Shown here: piece after piece, positions 43,325 through 54,375 of the stretch
How the letters are laid out: every line of letters starts with the position of its first letter
How positions within the stretch are numbered: the stretch's first letter is position 1
Translations under genes and position numbers: made by a program
Notes under the pieces: generated by a model
What the model was told of the DNA's origin: nothing
The model's input: only the letters and a program-made list of their open reading frames with translations
Database searches by the model: none
Source of the DNA: Echinostoma caproni
Lineage: Eukaryota; Platyhelminthes; Trematoda; Plagiorchiida; Echinostomatidae
Reading direction: 5' to 3'
NCBI GenBank assembly: GCA_900618425.1
Contig: UZAN01039681.1
Coordinates: 7,982 to 71,981 of the forward strand
DNA length: 64,000 bases

Positions 43325-44900
43325 GTATTCGAAGGGGGCAATAAGGATGATTGTTTTAGACGAAATCATAAACTGTTGGAATTCACATTCAAGTTAAATT
43401 ACGTTCGAATGTTACACATTAGGTTTAAAAAATTTTAAGTGATTTCTACGCAAACTGAGTAGAAAACTTATTATATATAAAATATATCCAAATCATGAGT
43501 TCGCCCCTAGTCATATACAAATCGTGGTCATCAAACGAAGCTCAGCAACTAGTTTATTCTTGTTTCGGCTCGCTAACAGGCTGCGTGCTACTGTTTATTC
43601 TAAGCCAACCACAACTTGAGAATCTGGACTTTGCAAAACGAAGCTGGTTGTGCACGTAAAAAAACTCACGCATTCACAATGAGCCTGTTGCTAGCGCCCG
43701 ATTTCGTGGGACTTATTCAGGTCACTGATTTTCTGAACAGACTTCTTATCATGCTCGCTTATGTGTTGTGGATTTTATGCCACAGTAGAGAACGAAATGA
43801 GGCAATGTTTTTCCTAGTGAGCGTCACGTTTGAACAAAAATACCTGTTTTTTCGAACGAAAGAACACAAATTATTCCTCCCACATGTCCAGCTGGAAGAT
43901 TCTCAATTATTCTTTGCATGAATAGATTTATATATAATTAGAACTGTAAACTGATTGGTGTTTTTCCATTCAGAGCAAATCAGACAACTGAGAATGGGAA
44001 CCAACATCTTTTCAATGAAAGGAAACATTTTTAACTGTATATTCTATTTCCTTTTGACAAAACAACACGAATAGTGAATGGGCTGGTTTCGATATCATCT
44101 TACTCTGGCTATTGCCCTTAAACATACGGATGTATGTATATGAAGCAAGCTTATATATCTATAACAAATAATATTTCTATGATTGCGTGTAAATAACTGC
44201 CGTTAGGAAATATTTCTTTAAATTGTTATTCTATGATAAGAAAGGAATAAAACGAACTGTAAGGAAGGAGGAAACAGTTAGTCAGATTACACGCTTCCGG
44301 TTTGCGTCGAAGGGTCATTGGTGGGGTCACGAGTGATTCGGTATCCGGCCTAAGGCAGAGTCACTGGAGTACCGTGGTGATCTACTGTTTCCAAGACAGA
44401 TTTATTTGCAGTATGCTTTTATGTACATGTGAGATGGCGTTGGCGAGAAGCTCCGGATGGGTATGATGACATCCCGTAGACGATTTCGAATGCATCCCGT
44501 TCGCCTTCCGTCCACTTTCCGCAAGGTGGGTCTTTATGCATTGCATAGACTTCTCTCCCATAGTCAGCCACGCCGGTTTATTCATTTGTGTGTTGAAAGA
44601 ACTGCCTGATATTCTAGCCTATGCAACTGATCTACCATGAACAAATATATGGAAATAGGGTTTCAAAAACAAAGTTTTCTTCGTTTTGATAACCTATATC
44701 TATTTCGATAAATTTTTCTTTCAGGACACTACAATGTGGGCCAGAAAGGGGTTCAGAGGCGATCTCATAGAAACTATGTTACATTTCAATACACTGTTCG
44801 TTGAATCTAAACGAAACGGTATAAGTTTATCATAATATCAGCTGTTTTATGCTGTTCAGTGGGATGCCGTACACCATTCAACGTTCTGCGATTTGATCAC
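43325..44900. other. kinase-gene intron, no gene
   Basis: AT-rich, nothing recognised. Confidence 0.5.
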
Positions 44901-44904
44901 ATAA

Positions 44905-45115
44905 GATTGACACAGTGGTAATGCACACGCCTTCCATGCGATACGTGCGGAGTTCAAATCCCGGATGGGACGGTAGATATGTACTACTGATGAGCCCCAA
45001 TCAGAGCGAAACTCGAGTCTAGTGCTTCCGAGTGTATGGTTGAATCGATGAACTGAGGATTGTGTGTGAAGGTGACGTCCGAAGGATAGTCAGCTCAAAT
45101 CAATAAAAAACGTAA
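44905..45115 (+). repeat. tRNA-headed SINE carrying a hammerhead motif
   Basis: A tRNA-like head (CAGTGGTAATGCACACGCC; box B GAGTTCAAATCCC near 44950) is followed by a body shared with 55966-56168 over nearly its whole length, ending AGTCAGCTCAAATCAATAAA. The two copies define a family. Confidence 0.8.
44981..45025 (+). ncRNA. hammerhead-ribozyme-like motif in SINE
   Basis: GTACTA, then CTGATGA (44987-44993), a weak stem-II region, GAAA (45008-45011), a self-complementary ACTCGAGT, and GTC followed by TAGTGC. GTACTA and TAGTGC pair as a 6-bp stem I with one G-U. All conserved core bases of a hammerhead are present; stem II is poorly paired in this copy. Confidence 0.7.
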
Positions 45116-45446
45116 GTTATTCTTTATCAAGGCTGAACGTTAGTAAACATATATGTCGTAGGCAAGTTGCACTTCATTCTAGAAGGGGCCCTTCAGATTG
45201 CATCACAAAGTACATCTACAGACAGACCCCGAAATTCCCACAGTCCGTTGGGAAACTGGAGGAATCGGTGAGGTACGCTTATCCACATTTGGTCTCAGAG
45301 AAAAACTTGCACCATAAACACTAGGCGCAGTGATTGCTTACCAACGAAACGTTTCAGGGATTTGTGGTTCCGCAGTTGATTGTTCGCATGCCACTGAAAT
45401 ACGCCGTTTCAACGTTCTACATGTGATGCTCATTTTGTGATCGTCG

Positions 45447-45860
45447 ACACTATACCTTTTCAACTTCAAGTGAATCCGTTGTTACATCAAGTGAATCCGT
45501 CGTAACATCAAGTGAATCCAACCAATCGTACTCCTTTGGGAACCCCAGAAGATTATTGGTGTTTCGGCCGTCAGAAGTCACCCATTGGACCGGATCTGTC
45601 TAAACCCCATCCAGTCAGAATGAACTCATTTCCCCGTAAACAAACAAAGTACTTTTTGAGTGAGTTACCGAGCGAGCTTGAATGTTATGGGGTGGGCGGG
45701 GGGCGGGGGGCTGGGGGGGGGGGNACCCCCCCCCCCCCGAGCCCCACACACCCATTCCACCCTGGAACGTTATGTTCGTGATCGTTGATCGAGTGTGCCT
45801 CATAGATACGAATGAACGAACCAGACGATAATCGACCTCTGTCGGTCGAGTAAGGAAGCG
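45447..45860 (+). repeat. left inverted-repeat arm of a large foldback/TIR structure
   Basis: The sequence from ACACTATACC (45447) to the GTCGGTCGAG region near 45850 recurs in inverse orientation at 50876-51248. Near its outer end are three tandem copies of about 21 bp (CAAGTGAATCCGT, about 45465-45520). A G/C-tract with an N (45724) interrupts it. Confidence 0.85.
45692..45740. other. G-tract / N / C-tract, probable gap
   Basis: A long G-run is followed by an N at 45724 and then a C-run. The other arm lacks the C-run and also holds an N, so the tract is probably a sequencing or assembly break. The G-rich part could form a quadruplex. Confidence 0.8.
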
Positions 45861-45861
45861 A

Positions 45862-47685
45862 CTCACGTCAAAATGGATCGATAAATCGGTCACTATGCCT
45901 ATACGTGAATGTGAGCATGATTTACTGCATGATTGGAGTCAGTCTAAGCCCCCAATTACCCAATGAGCAAATTCCATTGAGGCCGAATTTCTCTTGAATA
46001 AAACCGATTCCTCTGAATCAAATGCGACAGCTTACGTATTTTTTACACTGTAATGCACACATGACAATGGTAAAAATGGCGGAAGAAGTAACAGTATTTC
46101 ACCTGATTAGTGAGACCAAATTCGAACCCATTCACTAGCTAACAGGAATCATGTTTTTCTGTATCATTCCCTGGCTGATTAATACATTCAATCCACAAAG
46201 CTAATGGCAAAAATTTGTTATCTGCGGCTTCTCCCTTTGCTACTCAGCTTCATCGCATAGATTCATATCTTTATTGTATCATTGCTCAACCAGTCGCATC
46301 TTTTCACATACATCTGTGCGATCATTTATAGTTTAGTGAATGAGACCGGTGGTGATAAGAATGAATTACAGTTATCCATGATCCCACAAGTAATGCTAAC
46401 TCTCAACTGGGTGCTCTGTGGGGTACTAAGTAGAGGTCGATAAAATATTTTACCCACGGTTGTCTTAATACTGAATGTCGAATAAGAGAAAAGGTTCAGT
46501 GGCCCCGTGGATGCCACTTTGCTGCATATTTCCCGTATGCGTTACCACCAAAGACTGTGTAAACGAGCTACGTATCATAAAGTTGGAGAGCAGTGACATT
46601 TTTTGCACTCCGAACTGAGATGGGCGGTGGTGTAGACATTTCAAATGATTACTCAACTTCTCCTAATCAGCCCAGTTTGTAGAAAATAGTGCATTTTTCA
46701 CACAACTGCAGGGTTTTATTTCAGCGGATTAAGACGGTTGATTTGTTCACACGATTACCGAAAACTCAAACTTGATGCGTTTAATCAAACCAAATCCGTT
46801 TTGTCATCTTTCGTTTAGTCCATCTTGCAATGATTAATAACTGTGAGTTGTTTTTAGCGAACAGCAAAAGGTCGAAACAGAGCTATCGGCTTTCTGCGCC
46901 AGATCCTCAATGGCAGCTGAATTTTTTTTCTCAACAACGCCTATCCAGCCCATCGTATCACCGGGTATGGCACGAACAAATCATCAGGTACTGTGTCATA
47001 TCAGTTCGAACAGAGTGGAAACTTTACTGTTACCGTGGCCATAAGAGTGATAACCCTTTGTGACAGCTTTCACTTTCTCCCCATTTCCTCATTGACTGTC
47101 TTTTTTCACATTTTATTTTATTTTATTTTATTCATTCTTGTCTAACATTTCTCATCTCATGTGCACTTTACACGTGTTACCTGGTTTTGTCCTATATATT
47201 TACCATGAGCCGATAGCTTCTTGTTCACTGAACATTTTGCACACACATTCATTCATTACCAGTTTAAGCGAATAAAGCGCGGTATGGCTGACGACGGATG
47301 GGTATGCGCAATACGTACTCTAGCCAGCGAAGCTTACTATTCTAAATTCGATGAGCTGACGGGTTTATTGCTGATAAACACCCAAACACATGACAGCTTA
47401 CCTCCAGAATACTCGTTTTCTGCATCCCGCTTGGGCTAAACTATGCAAACACCGATAATCGAAATAGGTCTACGAAAAAAATTAAATGGAATTGTGAACC
47501 AGGGTACTCTTGACGACCGTCGTTGCTGGTGACGAACGGCCTAATAAGTTCGTTGTAAGCCCCTACTCAGCCTGAGGTGAGTATAGCGACCTCAGTATGT
47601 TAGCGTACTTCCGGGGCATCCCTTTAGAAAGAAGGCAACCCATATGTGCTCCGCGCTCCTTTAAGGTCAGTGGTATTCGATTACA
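45862..47685. other. interior of the inverted-repeat block, no gene recognised
   Basis: Several short frames (for example 47221-47439 plus) but no transposase motif that would explain the flanking inverted repeats. Confidence 0.4.
47107..47135. repeat. (TTTTA)n microsatellite
   Basis: About five units of ATTTT in tandem. Confidence 0.85.
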
Positions 47686-47686
47686 A

Positions 47687-47779
47687 TCAAAAATGTCCAT
47701 CAAATACCAGAAGCGATGAGCTTACTGCATAATAAATAGAAGAGGAAATGTAGTATAACGACTTGTTTTTGAGTCATTT
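47687..47779 (+). repeat. 93-bp repeat, copy 1
   Basis: The segment from TCAAAAATGTCC to GAGTCATTT recurs at 49261-49353 in the same orientation, with about a dozen differences (AAATACCAG, ATGAGCTTACTG, TTGTTTTTGAGTCATTT shared). Confidence 0.8.
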
Positions 47780-47794
47780 CTCTCTTTACTCACA

Positions 47795-47915
47795 TACCTT
47801 TGGTCGGATTAGGGTCTATGATGAATCAAGAAGACCGTTCGTCACCAGCAGCGGCGTTCATCAAGGTTGCCCTCTTTCGCCGTTCCTGGTCAGTGCCGTC
47901 GTAGACCGATGTACG
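47795..47915 (+). mobile_element. RTE-like reverse-transcriptase fragment
   Basis: Plus-strand frame reading VYDESRRPFVTSSGVHQGCP, then LSPFLVSAVVD. This is the GVRQGCPLSPFLF motif of RTE-type reverse transcriptase (Arg to His here). It is truncated on both sides. Confidence 0.75.
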
Positions 47916-48124
47916 ACTGATGTTAATTTGCTTTTGCCATATGACTTGCGTTTCATTGTATGAAGCGCAAATAAACTGCGGTAAAAGTTCCAGAAAAGCG
48001 GTGTTTTTCTGTACTTTTGAGTTAGTGGATAGATCAGGCGTTCCTTTCAAAACGTGCATTTGATGAAATACTCTTACTTCTTTCACTGTATCCTTGTACC
48101 ATTGTTAAGTATCCTGTCAAGCGT

Positions 48125-48275
48125 GAGTTTCAATGAAAGAAATCCATAGGAAATCGCATTTGACTCAAAGGAATCCGTGTTAGGAATTCACTGGCCCAAT
48201 GAAATTTACTCATTTGGATACTGAGGGCCAAGACTCAATCTACTCATGCAAATTTTTTAACCATGGGATAGTCCC
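48125..48275 (+). repeat. direct repeat, copy 1
   Basis: Shares AGGAAATCGCA, TCAAAGGA, CCAATGA and GGATACT blocks in order with 50728-50865. Confidence 0.6.
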
Positions 48276-48379
48276 AACTGGCTAATTGAGTTGTGGAGTA
48301 CAATGGCCTGTGAAAACCGAATGGGCCAATCCAACGATTCACCATTTAAATTGATTGAGCCATTCACACAAAGTGATAA

Positions 48380-48565
48380 CCGTCGACCGTGTAACTCAAG
48401 AGTAAGGGTTTGAAGTCTCAGCCAGAAGAATCGCGGTTCGAGTCCTGTCAGGGACACAAAAAGTACGCACTTGTAACGAGTCACGAACAGGAAGAAAAAG
48501 ATGTCCAGTGCTCTTTGTTGGTTATCCCAGACATTTCCATCCCACTTAAATGTAAACAAACAGTG
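48380..48565 (+). repeat. tRNA-headed SINE, second family
   Basis: GTGTAACTCAAGAGTAAGGG and the strong box B GGTTCGAGTCCTG (about 48434-48446) are followed by CCAGTGCTCTTTGTTGG and CCAGACATTTCC. The same order is seen at 59738-59940. Confidence 0.65.
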
Positions 48566-49260
48566 GGAAATTGACGATCTCCCAAGGAGTGAAACCCACA
48601 CCGGACATCAACAGTGCCTGCTGCCTGTGAAAACCGAATGGGCTAATCCAAACATTCACCATCTAAGTCCGTTGATACGATTTAATAACTGGAATGACGT
48701 AACACCTAACCCGTGTTAAAATAATGGACTGGAAACAACCTAAAAATCAATGGGGTTTATGTTGGCAACAAGATTCTGTTGAATTATTATCAGGCGACTG
48801 TGTTGCAGTTGCCATAAGAAAGAGGGGCATTAACAAGTTTGGGTTCTTGTTCAAAAATACGATAGTCATTGATGGATTAGTTTACCTATCCTATGAATGA
48901 CCGCTTGACATTTACATCTTATTTATATGCTGTGGCATCCTGCAATGGATAGTAAGTGCTGTATACTACGAGCGTACGACAATGGTGATGACTGGTTGAT
49001 AGTCGCCGCATCACTTGGTGTGAAGAAATGGACAGCGATGACGTGGATAAGAAGACATCAAAAAGAACCGTCAGAATTCACCCACGGAGGAAGACGGTTC
49101 AACAAGTTATAAAATCACCACGTAGAGGAACTCATTTAGTGGATTGAGGGGAATCCGACTGTAACACTGGCATTTCTACGGATGAAACTCAAGGCTGAAT
49201 ACGATAAAGAACTTTCCATCATAACCATCAGCAACTACTTAGATGGGAAACTGACAGCAA

Positions 49261-49353
49261 TCAAAAAGATTCATTAAATACCAGTAACTATGAGCTTACT
49301 GGATAATAAAGAGAAGAGGAAATGTAATATAACGATTTGTTTTTGAGTCATTT
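49261..49353 (+). repeat. 93-bp repeat, copy 2, inside the transposase
   Basis: Same sequence as 47687-47779; it breaks the transposase frame between the DNA-binding part and the first catalytic Asp. Confidence 0.75.
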
Positions 49354-49559
49354 ATTCCTAGATATGTTTAACACTTGTAATGGTACGAGCCACGTGGACA
49401 TGAGATTATCTGGATTGATGAAACGAACTTTAACCCACATTATTCAAGAAATTATGGGCGTGCACCAAGAGGTCAGTTCAAGAGGAATAAATCTGCACGT
49501 CATAGGTGCTATGAATACTGATGGGTTGCAGAACTATACTTTGAAAAGAGGATTCTACA

Positions 49560-49648
49560 TTCCATTTCGCCCCTTCGCCGAGCTCGGCAATTTGTTTGCA
49601 AACGTTTCATCACCAGCCGAGGTAAAATCATGAGTGCTTGTGAAGTGG
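49560..49648 (-). mobile_element. 89-bp Penelope-like fragment with 13-bp target duplication
   Basis: It matches the left arm of the 17.85 kb element (GGCAATTTGTTTGCAAACG, TTTCATCACCAGCCGAGGT). It is flanked by perfect 13-bp copies AGAGGATTCTACA (49547-49559, 49649-49661). On the minus strand the hammerhead core is decayed (CTCATGA for CTGATGA). Removing it restores the transposase frame. Confidence 0.8.
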
Positions 49649-50389
49649 AGAGGATTCTACAACTCCGTAATGTGTCTGCAATGGTTGCAAACGCTCGTTG
49701 ATCAATATTAAAAGAAGCGCACAAATCATATGTGATTGTGTGACAACTCACCCTGTCATTCCAAACTGGAAAACGTCATTGCCGAAGGACGATTGAGCAT
49801 TCTCAGACTTACTCCACATTCTCCAGTATTGAATCCGATCGAAATGATATGGATTATTACGAAAAGCTACACCAAAACGGAGATCCGAAATCAGCATGCA
49901 AAGATTACGATGGGTGACCCCGAAGGACAAATGAGCCAACGGGATTGGAGGATGGCATGTTTGGAAAGCATTGCTAGTGATGCCAAGTCTCATATCACGA
50001 AGGATCGTTGTCTGCATGCAACTAATCATGTTCGTGTACATAATCCGACAGCTATCAAAATGCATGATTTTTAATACATTTGATCTTTGTCTAACCACTT
50101 AACATTTTTGTGAATGGGAGATATAAGTCGGAAAGTCTTATCATTATTTGAGTCAATAAGCCGGGTGCATTAGTTTGTTCGTAGACTTTAGGGCCCATTT
50201 TCAATTACAGTATGCTGGTTAACCAGCTTGCGTTTGTCGATAATTTAAAACAGAATCAGTCCCTCGGTAGGCAGTGTTTTCCAGGGCATGTGGTAATTAA
50301 AGAACAATCGAGGCGAGCAGATCATGCATCGGTAAAAACGAACGAACATGTAAAACCAGTAGGCTAGGTTGGGCAGGTCGACATTTTGC

Positions 50390-50545
50390 TCAAAGTCAAA
50401 GTTTTATCATGGAAAATACTTGCAAGCGGTTGCTTTTCTATTCCCATAGGATTTGGCACAGATGAATCGGTTCACAGTACATACAAAGTAGATGAATGTC
50501 ACCATGTCACAATTTGTCCTTGTTTCGTGCACTTCTACGTAACGG
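50390..50545 (-). mobile_element. 3' UTR fragment of the CR1/Jockey-like LINE
   Basis: Reverse complement of the tail seen at 1490-1632 (tracts matching GAACCGCTTCATCTG, ATGTACTGTGAACC and TATGGGACTAGAAAAGCAA with small differences). Confidence 0.75.
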
Positions 50546-50727
50546 TGTAATTAGCACAAGCTATCAACCATCGGGGTCTATTCCAGTTCAGTCAAAATAA
50601 TCACGAATAGTTGGATTTATTTTGATTGTGGATGAAGAAGGAATCATTTTTCATCTATGTGGCGAGTGATTCGAGGGAAAGAGCAAACTGCAATATTCAC
50701 ACTATTGGCATATGCATGGTAGCGTGC

Positions 50728-50865
50728 GTTTCAATATCAGAAAAAAGTAGGAAATCGCACGTAATTCAAAGGATTTGGTGTTAGTCGAGGAAGTCACTGC
50801 CCCAATGACATTTGCTCACCAGGATACTAAGGGCCTGGACTGATTTCACTCATGCGATGGTTCAT
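50728..50865 (+). repeat. direct repeat, copy 2
   Basis: Diverged copy of 48125-48275, lying just inside the right inverted-repeat arm. Confidence 0.6.
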
Positions 50866-50875
50866 CCCAATTTTC

Positions 50876-51248
50876 GCTTCTTTCCTCGACCGACAGAGGT
50901 CGATTATCGTCTGGTTCGTTCATTCGTATCTATGAGGCACATTCGATCAACGATCACGAACATAACGTTCCAGGGTGGAANCAGCCCCCCGCCCCCCGCC
51001 CACCCCATAACATTCAAGCTCGCTCGGTAACTCACTCAAAAAGTACTTTGTTTGTTTACGGGGAAATGAGTTCATTCTGACTGGATGGGGTTTAGACAGA
51101 TCCGGTCCAATGGGTGACTTCTGACGGCCGAAACACCAATAATCTTCTGGGGTTCCCAAAGGAGTACGATTGGTTGGATTCACTTGATGTTACGACGGAT
51201 TCACTTGATGTAACAACGGATTCACTTGAAGTTGAAATGGTATAGTGT
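50876..51248 (-). repeat. right inverted-repeat arm
   Basis: Reverse complement of 45447-45860. It ends GGTATAGTGT (51239-51248) and has the same tandem subterminal repeats. An N at 50982 marks a shortened G/C-tract. Confidence 0.85.
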
Positions 51249-51249
51249 G

Positions 51250-52845
51250 AATTAGATGTACCGGACCCCAATTACACATTATTCTTAGCTGAACCAAACA
51301 AGTACAGTACATAAACAAAGTTGGTCCCCAAAACACCAAAGGACTGAGTAGAAAATCCGGAATATCGTGAAGAAAAGATTCCCTGCATCCTAATCTTTGT
51401 TCACGTTTTAAATAGTTTTATGTATACTCAGAACGATCATTCAAGCTGCTCTTTCGGGAATTTGTTGATCTGTACACAATCAAAGGGATATGAGAACGTT
51501 TAAAATTAGGGTCAAATCTTTGTCACAAATTTTTAGTTGAATCAACCGCCATCATGAACACCGCACTCAATATCTTCAACGGGTTCGCTCTGCCCATATG
51601 CTTAGCACTCCGGATATAGTTTTTGATATTTTAAGATATCTAAAAAATTTAATTTCATTAATAATGCACATTTGTCAAACTTTTTGTTAACCGTCAGAAA
51701 GCAGTAAATGTAATTGCATGATGCCTTCGTGATTTCTAAAATATTTCACACCGGATAGAACGTTTCCAGTTGTTCCAAATCGGGTCCTGCGTGTATAGCA
51801 CTTCTGACAAACGATGGACAACACAGAACGATGTAAAGATTTATTTGACGTGCTTTTTTACCTCCGCTTTTTTAAGCCTTTAAAAAAACTATATATTTTT
51901 ACGTACACGAAAGATACTTTCATCACGGCTTCTAAAATCATTTTGACAGTTTAAAATGTGCAAACCACGCCAAACGATCGCCGTGGAATCCTGCAAAAAC
52001 GGAGTATACGTGAGGCGAAAAATTGCTCTGGCTATTTCCTCAAGTAAACGTAGTCCATCAAATACGATTTTATTCTTTACTGGGAAAGCATCAGCATTTT
52101 CTCATCCACGACGAATATCTTTGCTTTGCAAATCATAAAAGTAAATAATTCCGCCCACTCCATATAGGATTTTGGAAATTAATTTTGACGAATGTAATGG
52201 CCTGAAGAGTAAACTTGCTGTTATTTTAGGTGGACTCTTACTACTTCACGGCGTGCAGTATCAAATTAATTGAACTAAAATTAACTACAGAGCAGCATCC
52301 GGTTGAGCGATATTTGCGCACTCGGTACTCTTCTGCTAAGTCGTTTTCTTATTTGTTTTTAAAAACAGAATTTTCTTAACTGATCTGGTAACATTTGTGC
52401 ATGCCTCGGGGAGAATCACTATTACAGTGTTGCTGGAAAATCTACAGTTTCAACCAATTAAACATCATTCAATAAATCATTCACATCTAGAATAATGTGA
52501 TTCTACTGGATGAATCCTCGTATTTCTTAAGCGTAACCTTACTTTTTAGTGTTTCTTATGTCAAAAAAGGATAATCAGACAACAAGAATAATCTGTTAAT
52601 GGAAGTTCCTTAATCAAAGAAGTATTTTCTTACGAACAACAAGAAATTTTTGCCTATGTTGCAAGACTTACACGTCTGTTCTTCTTTTCTCCAGGTTACG
52701 TGAAGGTTTTCTTTTATCAAGATACCAAAGGTTTTCTAGCAATTGTTTTTTTATTTCAGCCACCAATTTCTTTCGATACAAAACTCATTGCAACATTGTT
52801 TCCATCAATACGAATGAGGAAAACTCTTATTTCAAAGGTGAATTC
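51250..52845. other. kinase-gene intron, no gene
   Basis: AT-rich, nothing recognised. Confidence 0.5.
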
Positions 52846-52849
52846 GTCG

Positions 52850-53015
52850 TGTATATAGCAAATGAAGCGTCAGCTGAAAAGCTAGGAAGCACTAGGCAGC
52901 TGTTTCGACCAGGTTGGGTCTCGTCAGCAGTGTGCATCCATCGACCCAACTGGGGATCAAACCCGAGACCTCACAGACAGAACGCAAGCATGCTACCCGT
53001 TCGGCCACCGAGTAG
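52850..53015 (-). repeat. tRNA-headed SINE with hammerhead motif, minus strand
   Basis: Read on the minus strand: GGTGGCCGAACGGGTAGCA (box A region, 53009-52991), then GGTTTGATCCCC (box B, 52963-52952), then a hammerhead-like core. The order is the same as in the plus-strand family at 44.9 and 56.0 kb. Confidence 0.75.
52889..52934 (-). ncRNA. hammerhead-ribozyme-like motif in SINE
   Basis: Minus strand: CACTG, CTGACGA (52927-52921), GACC loop GGTC (a perfect 4-bp stem II), GAAA (52906-52903), self-complementary CAGCTG, GCC, then TAGTGC pairing with CACTG. The usual GTC before the cleavage site is GCC, so this copy may be inactive. Confidence 0.65.
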
Positions 53016-53019
53016 CTGA

Positions 53020-54370
53020 TCAGATCGTTATTTTCCATTTTCCCCAGTGATTATTTTGTTATTATGCAGTCATTACTTACATACATTGCTTACATACACT
53101 GAGTTATTATTGAGCCAATTCTGAATACAACTACTAGTAGTATTAATAATATTGGGTTTATTTTTCAGTGAATTTGCCATGAAACTGGTATTTTGAAATA
53201 AGAGGGGCTAGACGAACTGACTGAAGACTTGCAGAAACGGGAAATTTTTCTGTTGATCCGCAACATCGATCGTTTATTATTCATGCTCGCATTGTGGTTT
53301 ACAACCTAACTGTCCACACATTTGGACTGCGTACACTGGGCTTTTAGATGCATTTATTTTTCAATGCACGTTGGTCTTGCGGCAATGCACTAAACCCATT
53401 GGTTGCCAGCCATATAAAGTTTTCTTTTAATGAGAGCTTTTGTCCGCTCATTTTTCGGAGGGGAAAAGTAGAAATGAACTACATGCCAAAAATATTTTAA
53501 AGATCCTGACCTGAGGAGAAAAACATACTGTCTGTGGTGTTGCATTCATAGCGCTCAGGTTGAGTAATTATTGGAGCTTCGTATCAGCATCTCGTTTGAT
53601 TATTTTCATGTTGGCTCATCAAAGAACGATAGTGTTGATAACTATGCTTATTTAGAGTGGAATTTCGATCGACTTTCTTGTTTGCGAAGTGCGATCGTCG
53701 GAGTGAACTGAATACTCCACGCACTACATATAATGTATCGTTCCACGGGCGTACAGAATGAGGGGACCTTAACTACCAAAAGCCGAAATCAATGGATGTT
53801 TTACACATGGAGAAAACTAAAAAATTGTACGTCTCCTTAGCTGCACTATGTATCTTAACGGTCTCCTGATAAGTTTAGCGAGCTAAATTGGTATAAATAG
53901 GATAATGTATCTCTACTAAGAACGAAGACATTGGATGAGAACCAAAAGCTCTCACTGTTGATCGCTTTAAAACTTTAAAATGGGAAGATGTATTTTTAAT
54001 CAATTTGAAGAAAACAGAGATGTTAAATATAAGAATGATACCGATGAAAGCCTATTAATTGCGAACTTAATCTGCTGTGGTGCAGTTAAGAGACGAGCCT
54101 TCAAAGTGGTGACGATAACGTATAACTTTTTTCCTCGTTTGTTTTCTTTCATTAAATTTCGAAAAGTAAAATTTTCAGGAAGTAGGAGGCGGTCAATCAG
54201 AGGATTGTCAAACAACGTGCAAAATATAGGTCACGTAAGAAAGTGATAATAGGATACAAAATCACCTCTTCCGTAGTGATAGGCGGGTGACCATTATTAC
54301 CTGACCGAGGCCGCGGTATGTTGATATTGTAAATTACCCGAAATATGCCAAGAATAAGTTACATTCTTGG
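53020..54370. other. kinase-gene intron, no gene
   Basis: AT-rich, nothing recognised. Confidence 0.5.
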
Positions 54371-54375
54371 TAACT

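Larger units (their letters stand above)
48927..50073 (+). pseudogene. Tc1/mariner-class transposase, broken
   Basis: An N-terminal helix-turn-helix-like part (MDSKCCILRAYDNGDDWLIV, 48946 on) runs to a stop near 49110 and continues HHVEELIQWIEGNPTVTLAF to 49275. It is then split by a 93-bp repeat. It resumes HEIIWIDETNFNPHYSRNYG (first catalytic Asp), shifts frame near 49480, then reads LHVIGAMNTDGLQNYTLKRG. An 89-bp insertion follows (49560-49648), then NSVMCLQWLQTLVDQ, two stops, and CDNSPCHSKLENVIAE to LNPIEMIW (second Asp and Glu). It ends IKMHDF before TAA at 50073. The spacing between the last two acidic residues is 32 by my count, shorter than the usual 34. Confidence 0.85.

Noticed and set aside
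45512..45893. Open frames rich in Gly/Pro around 45.7 kb (both strands)
   Set aside because: They are created by the G/C-tract and the N within an inverted-repeat arm, and the same frame appears reversed at 51 kb.
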